Source: Streptomyces musisoli (GTDB lineage Bacteria; Actinomycetota; Actinomycetes; Streptomycetales; Streptomycetaceae). Taken from it: a stretch of DNA of 64,000 nt. Positions 27,151-38,355 of this stretch are shown piece by piece; within the stretch, counting starts at the first letter, position 1; each line of letters starts with the position of its first letter. The DNA is taken from NCBI RefSeq assembly GCF_016741855.1, contig NZ_JAERRH010000015.1:62001-126000 (forward strand). Reading direction: 5' to 3'. The notes below the pieces were generated by a model. The model worked only from the letters and a program-made list of their open reading frames with translations. It searched no databases and was not told the DNA's origin. The position numbers and the translations under genes are program-made.

Positions 27151-27849
27151 TCACCAGTTGGGCCTCGCCACGTTGCCGTAGGCCCAGCTGGGGCCCTTGG
27201 ACATCTCGAAATGCAGGTGGGGACCCGTGACGTTGCCCGTGGTGCCGACCTTGCCGAGTTGCTGCCCCGCGGCCACCTTCTGACCGGACCTCACCTGGCG
27301 TTGCGAGAGGTGGCAGTAGGTGTAGACGTGGCCGTTGTCCGCGTGCAGGCCGATCCACTGCCCGTAGGCTCCGCCCGAGCCGTTCGACCAGGCGATCCTG
27401 CCGTCGCGTACGGCGACCACCGGCGTGCCGGAGTCGGCGGCGAAATCCTGGCCGGTGTGCCGGCCGACCCCGTCCGGTTTCCAGGCGTACGGGCCGCGGG
27501 CGAAGAAGCCGAACGTCACCCGGTGCCCCGGCACGGGCGACGGCACGCGCCGCTTGCCCGGGGTGCGGCCACGGCCGCCGCCGTTGGAGGGCGCGGCGAC
27601 GGTGCAGTCGACGCTGAAGCCGGCGTGGCGGCCGAGGGCGGTGAGCGAGGCGCAGCCGGGTATGCCGTCGGCGGCGGCTCCGGTGAAGCCCTGGGCGCGT
27701 TGCTCGGCCCGGTAGGCGGCCTTGGTCTGTTCGCCGAAGTGGCCGGTGGCGCCGTCGGGAATCCTGTGCCCTCGGGCGATCAGTGCTTTTTGTACGGTTC
27801 GTATGTCTGCGTTGGTCTTGCCGAACCGAACGTTGGACAGGGCGACCAT
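27151..27849 (-). CDS. M23 peptidase with N-terminal peptidoglycan-binding domain
   Basis: The protein has 232 residues. Residues 1-75 form a peptidoglycan-binding-type helix bundle (DIRTVQKALIARGHRIPDGA, then FGEQTKAAYRAEQRA). Residues about 105-232 are an M23/LytM endopeptidase: zinc ligands HTGQDF (HxxxD), CHLSQRQVRSGQKVAAGQQL and HLHFE (HxH). M23 enzymes cut peptidoglycan cross-links. No signal peptide is visible from ATG 27849, unlike most secreted wall hydrolases. It may be exported by another route or be an endolysin-like gene. Confidence 0.88.
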   Translation of the reverse strand: MVALSNVRFGKTNADIRTVQKALIARGHRIPDGATGHFGEQTKAAYRAEQRAQGFTGAAADGIPGCASLTALGRHAGFSVDCTVAAPSNGGGRGRTPGKRRVPSPVPGHRVTFGFFARGPYAWKPDGVGRHTGQDFAADSGTPVVAVRDGRIAWSNGSGGAYGQWIGLHADNGHVYTYCHLSQRQVRSGQKVAAGQQLGKVGTTGNVTGPHLHFEMSKGPSWAYGNVARPNW

Positions 27850-28444
27850 GGCGGCTCGCTTCCTCTCGTCAGTCCCATGGCGTCAGGACCACGGATCGGG
27901 ACGCGTTCACCCGGATCGGGCCGATGGCAGCAGACGGTTCCATGCAGCCGGTGGACGATGACGATTCGGGCCGTCGCGAAGGTGCCGTGCGGCAGTCGCG
28001 TGCCGGCCAGTCCTCGTAGACCGCCCCTCCCGAGAAAGGATGGATACCGAGGAATCGATTCTTATTTTAGTGCTCTCCGAGGGGGCCTGCCACCGGACTT
28101 GCGGCCGCACCGGTCGGCCATGACGTGCGAGAACGACCTGCCGCAAGTCCGCCATGATTACAGCGTGTATTCGTGCGGTAGTAATCCGTTTCACGGGGCA
28201 GAAAACGCGGCATCCATTCCGTTCGCCCATGTCCGGGGAGGGCGGAAAGAATCCGGCCGAAACCTGAGACGCCCCCGAAATCCTGGGGAACCCCCGATTT
28301 TCACCGGGCAGTCGGATAGCTTCTGGCATCCGGCCCGTGTCCATGGCTCAGGCGTTCGATGTGCGGACTCAAATGCCGACCGTGCCGAAGCCGAAGGTAG
28401 GGTCCTGCCGACGGTCGGGTGCCGGGGAAGGGCAGGGAGCCGGG
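27850..28444. other. intergenic region between divergent M23 and hypothetical genes
   Basis: I see no supported gene. A short AT-rich island (GATTCTTATTTTAGTGC, about 28058-28074) stands out from the GC-rich surroundings and may be a promoter or operator. The region presumably holds promoters for both flanking genes. Confidence 0.4.
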
Positions 28445-28924
28445 ATGGGTGCGTCGTCATGGCGGTACATCGAGCCTTACGCCGGAGATGTCGCGGCTTC
28501 CTTGGCCGCCGTTCGGCAGCGCGAGTTCGAAAGACTCTTCGTCCATGACACACGCTGGGACGACCTCCGGCCCGCGGGGCAGTCGTTCACCTCCGTCGGC
28601 GACCTCGATGATCTATGGGAAGACGAGGCCCTGGGGGGCGAAGGGACACACACGATCATCGACGTGTGGCGGGTGATCGACGCCGAGGATTACGACGATT
28701 CCCACACCGTGCGGCCCCTGCCGGAAGAGGAATGCATCGAGATCTTCGGAACCTCGCAGCCGACCCCGGCGGATTTCGAACGCGCCCAGGATCGCTACGC
28801 CGCGGGGCAGCCGGGCTCGGAGGAGCTGTGGGGGATGCCTCGCTGGTCAGCGTGGTGCAGCCCGCTGAGGGGCACCGATGGCTCGATCACATCCATCGCT
28901 TTTTGGGGCAGATCAGGCGATTAG
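28445..28924 (+). CDS. hypothetical acidic protein
   Basis: The protein has 159 residues when started at ATG 28445 after AGGGAGCC. It is acidic and Trp-rich: SLAAVRQREFERLFVHDTRW, WEDEALGGEGTHTIIDVWRV, then CSPLRGTDGSITSIAFWGRS. The composition resembles small immunity proteins such as SUKH or barstar-like families, but I find no defining motif. There is no toxin gene beside it. No function is assigned. Confidence 0.65.
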   Translation: MGASSWRYIEPYAGDVAASLAAVRQREFERLFVHDTRWDDLRPAGQSFTSVGDLDDLWEDEALGGEGTHTIIDVWRVIDAEDYDDSHTVRPLPEEECIEIFGTSQPTPADFERAQDRYAAGQPGSEELWGMPRWSAWCSPLRGTDGSITSIAFWGRSGD

Positions 28925-29189
28925 CTTCCCCGGCCGTGGCCGCTGATCTCCATGCGGGCCACGGCCTGACGTCGCCGGCGGGCTACGACCGTCTCGGGTC
29001 CGCACGACCGCTCCCGGACGCGCACCCCGCCCCGACCAGGCCGACCGGCACCCCGCGGATCCTGCCGTCGCGACCAGGCCCCCGGCCCGCCGCACGCGGG
29101 ATCCGGTACCCGCCAAGTCCGCGGCACCGCACCGCCGTCGGTCCACGGTCCGGCATTCGGACAGATGCAACTGGTCTCCGCACACCCGC
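28925..29189. other. intergenic region without supported genes
   Basis: The sequence is GC-rich and opens frames on both strands, but none has a ribosome site or a recognisable product. It precedes a promoter-like element and short ORF described next. Confidence 0.4.
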
Positions 29190-29219
29190 TTGACCGATGG
29201 ACCTGCGGCAACGTAGCTT
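29190..29219 (+). promoter_or_regulatory. candidate promoter upstream of the short ORF and xdh operon
   Basis: TTGACC (29190-29195) and TAGCTT (29214-29219) are spaced by 18 bp, close to the Streptomyces vegetative consensus. It lies 44 bp before a short ORF with a strong ribosome site. Confidence 0.45.
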
Positions 29220-29262
29220 CAACGCACCGACTCGTGGAGCTGCTGGAAGGAGGCGAGGTCGG

Positions 29263-29340
29263 ATGTCGATCATCTCCGAGCTGTCTCGCCTCGCTCACCA
29301 GATCGCCTGGGCTCCGGGTCGTGTAGCACACGGCTGCTGA
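29263..29340 (+). CDS. possible 25-residue peptide upstream of xdhA
   Basis: ATG 29263 follows AAGGAGG (29247-29253) by nine bases and opens MSIISELSRLAHQIAWAPGR, then five more residues and TGA. A promoter-like pair lies just upstream. It ends 185 bp before xdhA. It could be a leader peptide affecting the operon, a small amphipathic peptide, or chance. No homologue is known to me. Confidence 0.4.
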   Translation: MSIISELSRLAHQIAWAPGRVAHGC

Positions 29341-29525
29341 AACAGCCCCTCCTCCGGCGTGCCCTTTTTCGGCCCCGGCATCTTCTTGTCTCTCTCACCG
29401 GCTGCGGCACGTCCTTGCGTGCAGATCTACGCTCCGGGTTCTCGAGCTGCGCCACCGAAATAGAAAGCTCCCCAAATGGCGACTAGGACAATCACATCGA
29501 CCGCGCTCCGAAATGAGGATGTGCC

Positions 29526-30985
29526 ATGGTAGCGGCGCGGATCACGGTCAACGGGAAAGAAACGCCGATTTCACCGGCTGCTCCCCACACCACGGTGCTG
29601 GACTTTCTGCGTGAGCGTGGCCTCACGGGCACCAAGGAGGGCTGCGCCGAGGGCGAATGCGGCGCCTGTTCGGTCCTGGTGGCCCGTCCCGGGGTGAACA
29701 AGCCCACCGACTGGGTCGCGGTCAACGCCTGCCTGGTCCCGGTCGCGGCGCTCGACGGTCAGGAGATCGTCACCTCCGAGGGTCTCGCCACCGCCGGCGA
29801 ACCCGGTACGCAGCCCACGCTGCACCCGGTGCAGGAGGAGATGGCCGTCCGCGGCGGCTCCCAATGCGGTTACTGCACACCGGGATTCGTGTGCAGCATG
29901 GCCGCGGAGTACTACCGGCCCGACCGCTGCGCACACGCGGAGTCGGCCGACAGCACCGACCCCGAGCACGGTCCGAACGGTTTCGATCTGCACTCGCTGA
30001 GCGGAAACCTGTGCCGCTGCACCGGCTACCGTCCGATTCGCGACGCCGCGTTCGCCGTCGGCGCGCCCACGGAAGACGACCCTCTGGCGCAGCGCCGCGA
30101 GCAGGACCCGCCCGCCCCGGTGGCCACCGAATACACCCAGGACGAGAGCGTGTTCCTGCGGCCGGGCAGCCTGGCCGAGACGGTGCGGCTGCTGCGCGAG
30201 CGACCCGACGCCGTGGTTGTCGCCGGCAGTACCGACTGGGGTGTGGAGGTGAACATCCGTTCCCGCAGGGCGTCTTGCGTGGTCGCCATCGACCGGCTGC
30301 CCGAACTGCGGTCCCTGCGTGTCGAGTCCGACCACATCGAGATCGGAGCGGCCCAGACCCTCACCGAGATCGAGCGCCGCCTCGACGGCAGCGTCCCGCT
30401 GCTGGCACAGCTGTTCCCGCAGTTCGCGTCGCGGCTCATCCGCAACAGCGCGACCTTCGGCGGCAACCTGGGTACCGGCTCCCCCATCGGTGACAGCCCG
30501 CCGGTGCTTCTCGCGCTGGAGGCGTCGGTGGTGCTCGCCGACGCCGACGGCGAGCGCGAGGTCCCGCTGGCGGACTACTTCACCGGCTACCGGCAGAGCG
30601 TGCGCCGTCCCGGCGAGCTGATCCGCGCGGTGCGCATCCCGCTCCCGCTGTCGCCGGTCACGGCCTTCCACAAGATCGCCAAGCGGCGCTTCGACGACAT
30701 CTCCAGCGTGGCGGTCGCTTTCGCCCTCGACATCGAGGACGGGATCGTCCGCAAGGCACGCATCGGTCTGGGCGGCGTTGCCGCCACCCCGATCCGTGCC
30801 CTCGCCACCGAGGCGGCCCTGGAGGGCGAGCCGTGGTCGCCGGAGACCGTCGAGGCCGCGGCCCAGGTACTTCAGGCCCAGGGCACGCCGATGAACGATC
30901 ACCGCGCCAGCGCCGAGTACCGCGCCGCGATGCTCGGCCAGAGCCTGCTGAAGCTGTACGCGCAAACCACCGAGGCGGTGTCGTC

Positions 30986-30989
<4 letters not shown>
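29526..30989 (+). CDS. xdhA: xanthine dehydrogenase, 2Fe-2S/FAD subunit
   Basis: This 487-residue subunit passes electrons from the molybdenum centre through two 2Fe-2S clusters to FAD. Cluster ligands are CAEGECGACSVLV and a later C (residues about 40-70), then CGYCTPGFVCSM and LCRCTGYRPI (about 115-175). The FAD-binding domain (about 200-380) includes RNSATFGGNLGTGSPIGDSP, and the CO-dehydrogenase-type C-terminal domain follows. The enzyme oxidises hypoxanthine and xanthine to urate in purine degradation. Its stop overlaps the next start (ATGA), so XdhA and XdhB are translated together in balanced amounts. Confidence 0.95.
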
Positions 30990-33383
<2,394 letters not shown>

Positions 33384-33391
<8 letters not shown>

Positions 33392-34250
33392 CACGACATG
33401 GGTGGCCGCGGTCGCGCGGTTGCGGGCTCGCCGGGAACCCGGCGTGCTCGTGACCGTCGCGACCGTGCGCGGCCACGCGCCACGCCGCGCCGGTGCCAAA
33501 CTCGTCGTGGGACCGACCGAGACCTGGGGTTCGATCGGCGGCGGCAACATCGAGGCCGTCGCGATCGACCGGGCCCGCGAGCTGATCGCCACGCCCGATC
33601 CGGAGCCGGAGCTGATGGAGTTCGCCCTCAACGACAAGGTCACCAGCCGGCACGGCGTGCAGTGCTGCGGCGGAGCCGTCTCCGTACTGCTCGAACCGCT
33701 GCCGGTGGTGCAGGCGGTGGCGATCTTCGGCATCGGTCACGTCGGAATGGAGCTGGCCCGCATCCTGGCCCGCCACAGTCTGGATCTGCACCTGATCGAC
33801 ACCCGCCCCGACATGCTCACCGACGAACGGCTGGGCGTGCTCGCGGATGCGGTGGCGCAGGTCCACGTGCACCACGTACCGCTCCTTCCGGAGGAGGTGC
33901 TCGCGGAACTGCCGCCCGGCACCCACGTCCTGATCATGACGCACGATCACGCCGAGGACGCGGCGCTGTGCGACGCCGCCCTGCGTACCACCGATCTCGG
34001 CTCGATCGGGTTGATCGGCTCGGCCGCCAAGTGGGCACGGTTCAAAAAGCGCCTGGCCGACGAGGGCGGCCACGACGCCGCCACCATCGACCGGATCAAG
34101 ACCCCCATCGGAATACCCGAGATCACCGGCAAGGAACCCGCCACGATCGCGGTGAGCGTCGCGGCGGACCTGCTCCGGACCTTCGAACAGGACCGGCACT
34201 GGGCAGTGCCGAACACCGTTCCCGGGGCCCTCGAACGGAGCAGCCGGTAA
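33384..34250 (+). CDS. xdhC: xanthine dehydrogenase accessory protein XdhC
   Basis: This 288-residue XdhC/CoxI protein binds molybdenum cofactor, protects it during sulfuration and inserts it into XdhB. The N-terminal domain shows GSIGGGNIEA and the Cys pair VQCCGGAVSV. The C-terminal Rossmann fold has IFGIGHVGMELARIL and LIGSAAKWARFKKRL. The position as third gene, with coupled translation after xdhB, supports the assignment. Confidence 0.93.
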
Positions 34251-34254
34251 CGGG

Positions 34255-34325
34255 AGATGGCGCGGCCCGGGTTCGGGCGGTCCGGGTTCGGGCGGTCCAG
34301 GCCGGGACGTCCAGGCCCGGTCGTC
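34255..34325 (+). repeat. short GC-rich tandem repeat after xdhC
   Basis: CGGGTTCGGGCGGTC occurs twice head to tail, followed by two related CCAGGCC-GGACGTC/GGTCGTC copies (period about 15 bp). It lies between the convergent xdhC and EamA genes. Confidence 0.65.
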
Positions 34326-34477
34326 CGGCGCAATGCATCGGCATCACCGGTCGGATGCGGGGTCCCCGGCATCCGGCCCGAGGCCGCGGGCGAGCCTGAA
34401 GAGCCACGATGAACGGCCGCCACCACGGGGGTGCGGTCGATACGGTCCGTGCGGCAGCGGCGGTCTTGTTCGTCTGG

Positions 34478-35392
34478 TCAGGCGGCCTGGTCGATGTCCG
34501 GGCGGGCTCCGCGTGCGGCACCCGCCGACGCGGCCACCACGCACGCCACCGCGATCCACTGCGGCAGGCGCAGCGACTCCTGGAGCACGACGAGGCCGAT
34601 GAGGGCCGCCATCGCTGGTTCGAGGCTCATCAGGATGCCGAAGACGCGCGGTGGGATCCTGCGCAGTGCTTCCAGATCCAGCGAGTACGGGATCACCGAC
34701 GACAACAGTGAGACGCCCAGCCCCGCCATCAGGACCCACGGCTGCAGGAGCGCCGTTTTGCTGTCGGCCACGCCGAACGGCACGGCGACCAGTGCCGCGA
34801 CGGCCATTCCCAGGGCCAGACCGTGGCCTTCGCTGGTGTGGCGGCCCAGCGCCGCGCCGACCAGGATGTACAGGCCCCAGCAGGTTCCTGCGGCCAGGGC
34901 GAACAGGAGCCCGGCGAGGTCGAGGTCGCCGCGTCCCTCCATCAGCAGGACCACACCGCCCGCCGCGAGCAGGGCCCAGAAGGCGTCCAGCCATCGCCTC
35001 GACCCGGCCAGCGCCACCGCCAGTGGCCCGAGGAATTCGATGGTCACCGCGATCCCCAGCGGAATCCGGGCCAGCGCCAGGTAGAAGCACAGGTTCATCG
35101 AGCCGAGGACCACGCCGTAACCGAGTACCACTGTCCACGCGCGACGGTTCATCCGCAGCGACGGCCGCCACCACAGCATCAGCACCGCAGCCGCGAACAG
35201 CAGTCGCAATGCGACCGTCCCGAAGCTGCCGACTTCGCTGAACAGGTGCTTGGCCAGGGCCGAGCCCACCTGGACGCTGACGATGCCGAGCAGTACCAAG
35301 GCCGGTGGCGGGATCGCGCCGAAGGTCCGTGCGGCCGGCGCACCCAGGAAGGACCGGAAGGACGGCCCGGGTTCGGTCCTGTCGACGTTCAT
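34478..35392 (-). CDS. EamA-family (RhtA-like) inner-membrane exporter
   Basis: The protein has 304 residues with about ten transmembrane helices in two EamA halves. Characteristic pieces are LRLLFAAAVLMLWWRPSLRM, NLCFYLALARIPLGIAVTIE (the RhtA-like 'ARIPLG' region), LLAAGGVVLLMEGRGDLDLA and SVIPYSLDLEALRRIPPRVF. The last is typical of RhtA threonine/homoserine exporters. The substrate is probably an amino acid or related metabolite (inference). The start is ATG 35392; the reading frame continues upstream but over the pseudogene region. Confidence 0.88.
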   Translation of the reverse strand: MNVDRTEPGPSFRSFLGAPAARTFGAIPPPALVLLGIVSVQVGSALAKHLFSEVGSFGTVALRLLFAAAVLMLWWRPSLRMNRRAWTVVLGYGVVLGSMNLCFYLALARIPLGIAVTIEFLGPLAVALAGSRRWLDAFWALLAAGGVVLLMEGRGDLDLAGLLFALAAGTCWGLYILVGAALGRHTSEGHGLALGMAVAALVAVPFGVADSKTALLQPWVLMAGLGVSLLSSVIPYSLDLEALRRIPPRVFGILMSLEPAMAALIGLVVLQESLRLPQWIAVACVVAASAGAARGARPDIDQAA

Positions 35393-35460
35393 GGTGGCCA
35401 CCCGGGGAGTATCGACGATCGGGCGCCGCAACTCACCTGAATTTCCGGGGTGCCTAACTC

Positions 35461-35941
35461 TTGCCGGCCAACGACCTCCTGGCCGCCAACGCGCGCGGCC
35501 GGCGTCTCCTCCCCGGTATCGAGGAGTGGCCGGAACCGCGCCGCAACAACGCCCGTACACCTTCCTCCACCCCGCGGCGCGCAGCCTGTACGGCAACTGG
35601 GAGGACGTCGCCGCGGCCACGGTCGCCCATCTGCGCGCGGCCGCCGGGCGGTACCCGGACGCGCCCGATGTCACCGGGGTGGCCGGCGAACTCGTAGTGA
35701 GGAGTTCGCCGACCTGTGGCAGCGGTAAGAGGTGCGCGACCGCACCAACGGGCGCAAGCACTTCACCCACCCCGCCACCGGGCCCATGGTCTTGAGCTAC
35801 GAGGCGTACGAGGTCGCCCGCACCGACGGCCACCGGCTGATCGTCTACCAGGCCGAGCCGGGCAGTACCGACCACTACGCGATGGTCTTGCTGGAGCATG
35901 CCGACACCGCGCGCGAAAGTGCGCCGCAACCCCCTGTGTAG
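35461..35941 (+). pseudogene. remnant of an MmyB-like HTH regulator (C-terminal domain only)
   Basis: Pieces of one domain are spread over three frames: ANDLLAANARGRRLLPG, then TFLHPAARSLYGNWEDVAAA to YPDAPDVTGVAGEL, then SEEFADLWQR, an in-frame TAA, and EVRDRTNGRKHFTHPATGPM to LIVYQAEPGS. This is the order of the MmyB-like ligand-binding domain of Streptomyces XRE regulators. There are at least two frameshifts and one stop, and the N-terminal HTH is missing. It is a dead gene beside the divergent EamA exporter, which such regulators often neighbour. Confidence 0.8.
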
Positions 35942-36126
35942 CCTCGCATGATCTCGAAGTGGACGGGCTTCTGTTACTGTCACCTCGGCGCGGGGAGCGC
36001 GCGAACACGGATGCGGACCTGGGGGGTTGATGAATATGGCCGTCAACGGCCCTTCCCAGCATGCCCCTTTCCGGTCCGCGCGCTGACGCGAGGCGGTCCG
36101 GTCGTCATCACGACCAGGAGACATCC

Positions 36127-36660
36127 GTGCAATCCACCCCTTCGCAAGATCTCACCGAGCTGACCACCGAGCGGCTCGTGCTGCGCAGTTGGACCACGGC
36201 CGATGCCGACGCCGTCCTCGCCGACGACGGCCGGCGGCCGGCCGACTGGGCCGAGGACTTCCCCGCCGAGGGCGACCGCGTCATCGCGGGCCTCTTCCAC
36301 GACCACCCCGTCTGGCTCGACGCCTACGGCCACCGGCTGATCATCGAGCGGGACAGTGGCCTCGTCGTGGGTTCGATCGGCCTGTTCTGGCCACCCGCCG
36401 AGGGAGTCCTGCAGATCGGCTACGGCGTCGTCGCCTCCCGGCGCGGCCGGGGCTACGCCACCGAGGCCACCCGGGAACTCGCCGCGTTCGCCCTCGCCGC
36501 GGAGGGCGTCCACAGCGTGGTCGCCGGGGTGGAGCTGACGAACCCGGCCTCCGTCCGCGTCCTGGAGAAGGCCGGCTTCGAGCGGCGCGACACCACGCCC
36601 GCCGACGAAGCCGAGGGCGTAGCCCGCTTCGGAATCACACGGTCGGACCGACTGGAGTAG
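36127..36660 (+). CDS. GNAT family N-acetyltransferase (RimJ/RimL-like)
   Basis: The protein has 177 residues, beginning at GTG 36127, with AGGAG six bases upstream. The opening LTTERLVLRSWTTADADAVL is typical of the RimJ/RimL branch. Motif A is IGYGVVASRRGRGYATEATR, and motif B is LTNPASVRVLEKAGFERRDT. It transfers acetyl from acetyl-CoA to an amine such as a protein N-terminus, an antibiotic or a metabolite. The exact substrate is unknown. An 18-codon ORF at 36030-36086 behind GGGGGG may be a leader. Confidence 0.9.
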   Translation: MQSTPSQDLTELTTERLVLRSWTTADADAVLADDGRRPADWAEDFPAEGDRVIAGLFHDHPVWLDAYGHRLIIERDSGLVVGSIGLFWPPAEGVLQIGYGVVASRRGRGYATEATRELAAFALAAEGVHSVVAGVELTNPASVRVLEKAGFERRDTTPADEAEGVARFGITRSDRLE

Positions 36661-36667
36661 CGGCTCG

Positions 36668-36696
36668 GTGGGCCGGCGCCCCGGCCGCCGGCCCAC
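36668..36696 (+). terminator. hairpin after the GNAT gene
   Basis: GTGGGCCGGC and GCCGGCCCAC form a perfect 10-bp stem with a nine-base GC-rich loop, starting seven bases after the GNAT stop. There is no U-tract, which is common for Streptomyces terminators. Confidence 0.65.
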
Positions 36697-36732
36697 CCTC
36701 TCCTGACGTCGGCCCAGTCCCTCTCAAGAGAC

Positions 36733-36924
36733 GTTCGGCCAGACGCAAGTGCCGCCCAGGAGCAGGTGGGCGCCGGCCCAGTGGGCTACCGCGGCATGTC
36801 GATGGGCTGCGGGCTCGGCATCCCGCTCATCTCCGCCGAGCCCCGCAGCCGCGCCGCGGTGCTGGGCCTGCTGGGTGCGCAGGGGCTGACCGAGGACGCC
36901 GTGCGGATCGTCGGCCCAGAATGA
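36733..36924 (+). pseudogene. remnant of a dienelactone-hydrolase-like alpha/beta hydrolase
   Basis: One frame reads SAAQEQVGAGPVGYRGMSMG, then GIPLISAEPRSRAAVLGLLG, ending at TGA 36922-36924. This resembles the nucleophile-elbow region of small hydrolases (GPVGYxGxSMG, then LPLxAAEPR). No start, N-terminal core or catalytic His remains, so only an internal fragment survives. Its stop overlaps the next gene's start (ATGA), suggesting the pair was once one operon. Confidence 0.6.
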
Positions 36925-37355
36925 ACCCCATGGACCGTCTGCTGCACCTCGACCGCACCCTCGACGAACTGGACCCGCCCCGCTGGACGCCTCCGGGCGC
37001 CGACGCGACCCATCTGGTCCGCAGAGTGCACGCGTTGCGGCGGGTCCCGCTGGGCGAACTCGGTCCGGCGGATCTGCGCACCCTCGTCTCGCAGCGGGTG
37101 GCGCTGCCGTACGTCCTGCCCCTCGCGGTGCGTCTGCTGCTCGAGGAGCCCCTGCTCGACGCGTACTTCTACGAAGGCGACCTGCTGCTCGCCGCCGTCG
37201 ATGCGCCCGCCTCCGCCTGGGCCCTGCTGCCGGACCTCGCCGCCCGGCTGCGGACCGTGCTCACGACACTGCCGGAGGCGGCGGTCGCCGTCCTGCCCCG
37301 CGGCGCCACCGAGCAGATCGCCGGCTTCGCCGCACGGCACGCACCACCTCACTGA
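36921..37355 (+). CDS. contact-dependent growth inhibition (CDI) system immunity protein
   Basis: The protein has 144 residues. The pattern THLVRRVHALRRVPLGELGP, then LRTLVSQ, then YVLPLAVRLLLEEPLLDAYF and YEGDLLLAAV is that of the CdiI-type immunity family found widely in Streptomyces. Such proteins bind a cognate toxin in the cytoplasm. No toxin gene is present nearby, so it is an orphan. The start is ATG 36921 or ATG 36930. It overlaps the end of a hydrolase remnant by four bases. Confidence 0.75.
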   Translation: MNPMDRLLHLDRTLDELDPPRWTPPGADATHLVRRVHALRRVPLGELGPADLRTLVSQRVALPYVLPLAVRLLLEEPLLDAYFYEGDLLLAAVDAPASAWALLPDLAARLRTVLTTLPEAAVAVLPRGATEQIAGFAARHAPPH

Positions 37356-37392
37356 CGCCAGCGCCTCGCCCGCCTGCGGACAGCAAAGTCGT

Positions 37393-37470
37393 GGCCCTCA
37401 GTAACACTGCGCTCTGGCGAGAACCGGCCTCACGCGGCCCTCAGTAACGCTGCGCTTTGGCGAGAACCGG
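37393..37470 (+). repeat. 43-bp tandem duplication of the lipoprotein gene's 3' end
   Basis: GGCCCTCAGTAAC-CTGCGCT-TGGCGAGAACCGG occurs at 37393 and 37436. Read on the minus strand, the lipoprotein ends PVLAKAQRY-stop and the duplicate beyond encodes PVLARAQCY-stop. Confidence 0.85.
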
Positions 37471-38079
37471 TGTCAGTCTCGGCTCCGGCGGCTCGTGGCT
37501 GAACGCAATGGGCTGTTCCTTCTTCCCCGGCTTCAGGTTCTCCGCGCCGACGTACCGCGTCTCGACCACCTTGCCGTCGGAGTTCTTGAAGTCGACCTGC
37601 ACGGCGTAGGAGGCATCACTGCCGGTCTTGTTGGTTATGGTGACCAGGACAGCGAGTACTCCGCCGCTCTGCGCCCTCGGTATCCCCGTCATGGCGACCT
37701 CGGAAAGGGCATTGCCCCGCCCTTTGACGTTCTGCAGCTCCTTCTCCGCTGCCGCGCTTCTGCGCTGGGTCTCGGCTTCCACAGAGGCTTCGAACTCGGA
37801 GGCACGCGCCGAGGCGGACGACGCCGCGGCGGACGCGGAAGCCCGGGCCGAGCCGATCGCCGATGCGGCCGAGGACGCCAGGGCCGACGGGGGCGTACCG
37901 GAGAAGGATGAGGCGTTCGGCGTACTGGTGGTGCCGGCCGTGGGCGAGGTAGCGGCGTTCTGGCCGTTTCCACCGCCACAGGCCGCAAGCCCGCCGGCGA
38001 GCAGAAGGCCGCCGAGAGCGCTTCCCACGAGGATCCGGCGGCGGGCCCTTTCAGAGCCTTTGAGTCGGGTCACAGACAT
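37441..38079 (-). CDS. lipoprotein with Ala/Ser-rich helical stalk
   Basis: The protein has 212 residues. A type II signal with lipobox LAAC (Cys about 34, after LLLAGG) means it is lipid-anchored on the outer face of the membrane. A long, low-complexity Ser/Ala stretch with Glu (about 65-115, SARASASAAASSASARASEF) may form a stalk. The C-terminal part, GVLAVLVTITNKTGSDASYA and FKNSDGKVVETRYVGAENLK, is an Ig-like/FxLYD-type domain. The role is unknown. It diverges from the PP2C gene. Confidence 0.85.
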   Translation of the reverse strand: MSVTRLKGSERARRRILVGSALGGLLLAGGLAACGGGNGQNAATSPTAGTTSTPNASSFSGTPPSALASSAASAIGSARASASAAASSASARASEFEASVEAETQRRSAAAEKELQNVKGRGNALSEVAMTGIPRAQSGGVLAVLVTITNKTGSDASYAVQVDFKNSDGKVVETRYVGAENLKPGKKEQPIAFSHEPPEPRLTPVLAKAQRY

Positions 38080-38355
38080 GGTGCCGTCCAAAGGGTTCGA
38101 TGGTCCTGTGCCTCCATGGTCAGCACGGGATTCGGCGCCCGCGAGTCGGGGACACCCGCGCTCCTGCCCGGCCCCCACCTGGCGCACCGCAGGCGGGTCA
38201 CACATGGAGACGGCCGACCGCCCCGCCTCGCGCGCCCGCATGCCTGCGACCGGGGGGCGTGCACGTGCCCACGACCTGGGATCCGCGGTTCCCGCCCTGC
38301 AACCAGCTCGATCCGCCGCGCTTGCGCTCGTCAACCGTGCCCTGGATGGGGCACC
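38080..38355. other. divergent promoter region between lipoprotein and PP2C genes
   Basis: No gene is supported here. Both flanking genes start from this interval, so their promoters must lie in it. I could not pick a clear pair of boxes by eye. Confidence 0.4.

Noticed and set aside
36030..36086. 18-residue ORF behind GGGGGG before the GNAT gene
   Set aside because: The ribosome-like run is good, but length and lack of other support make chance likely. Noted only with the GNAT gene.
35393..36124. N-terminal extension of the EamA exporter
   Set aside because: It runs antisense over the MmyB remnant and lacks membrane segments. ATG 35392 gives a complete ten-helix protein.
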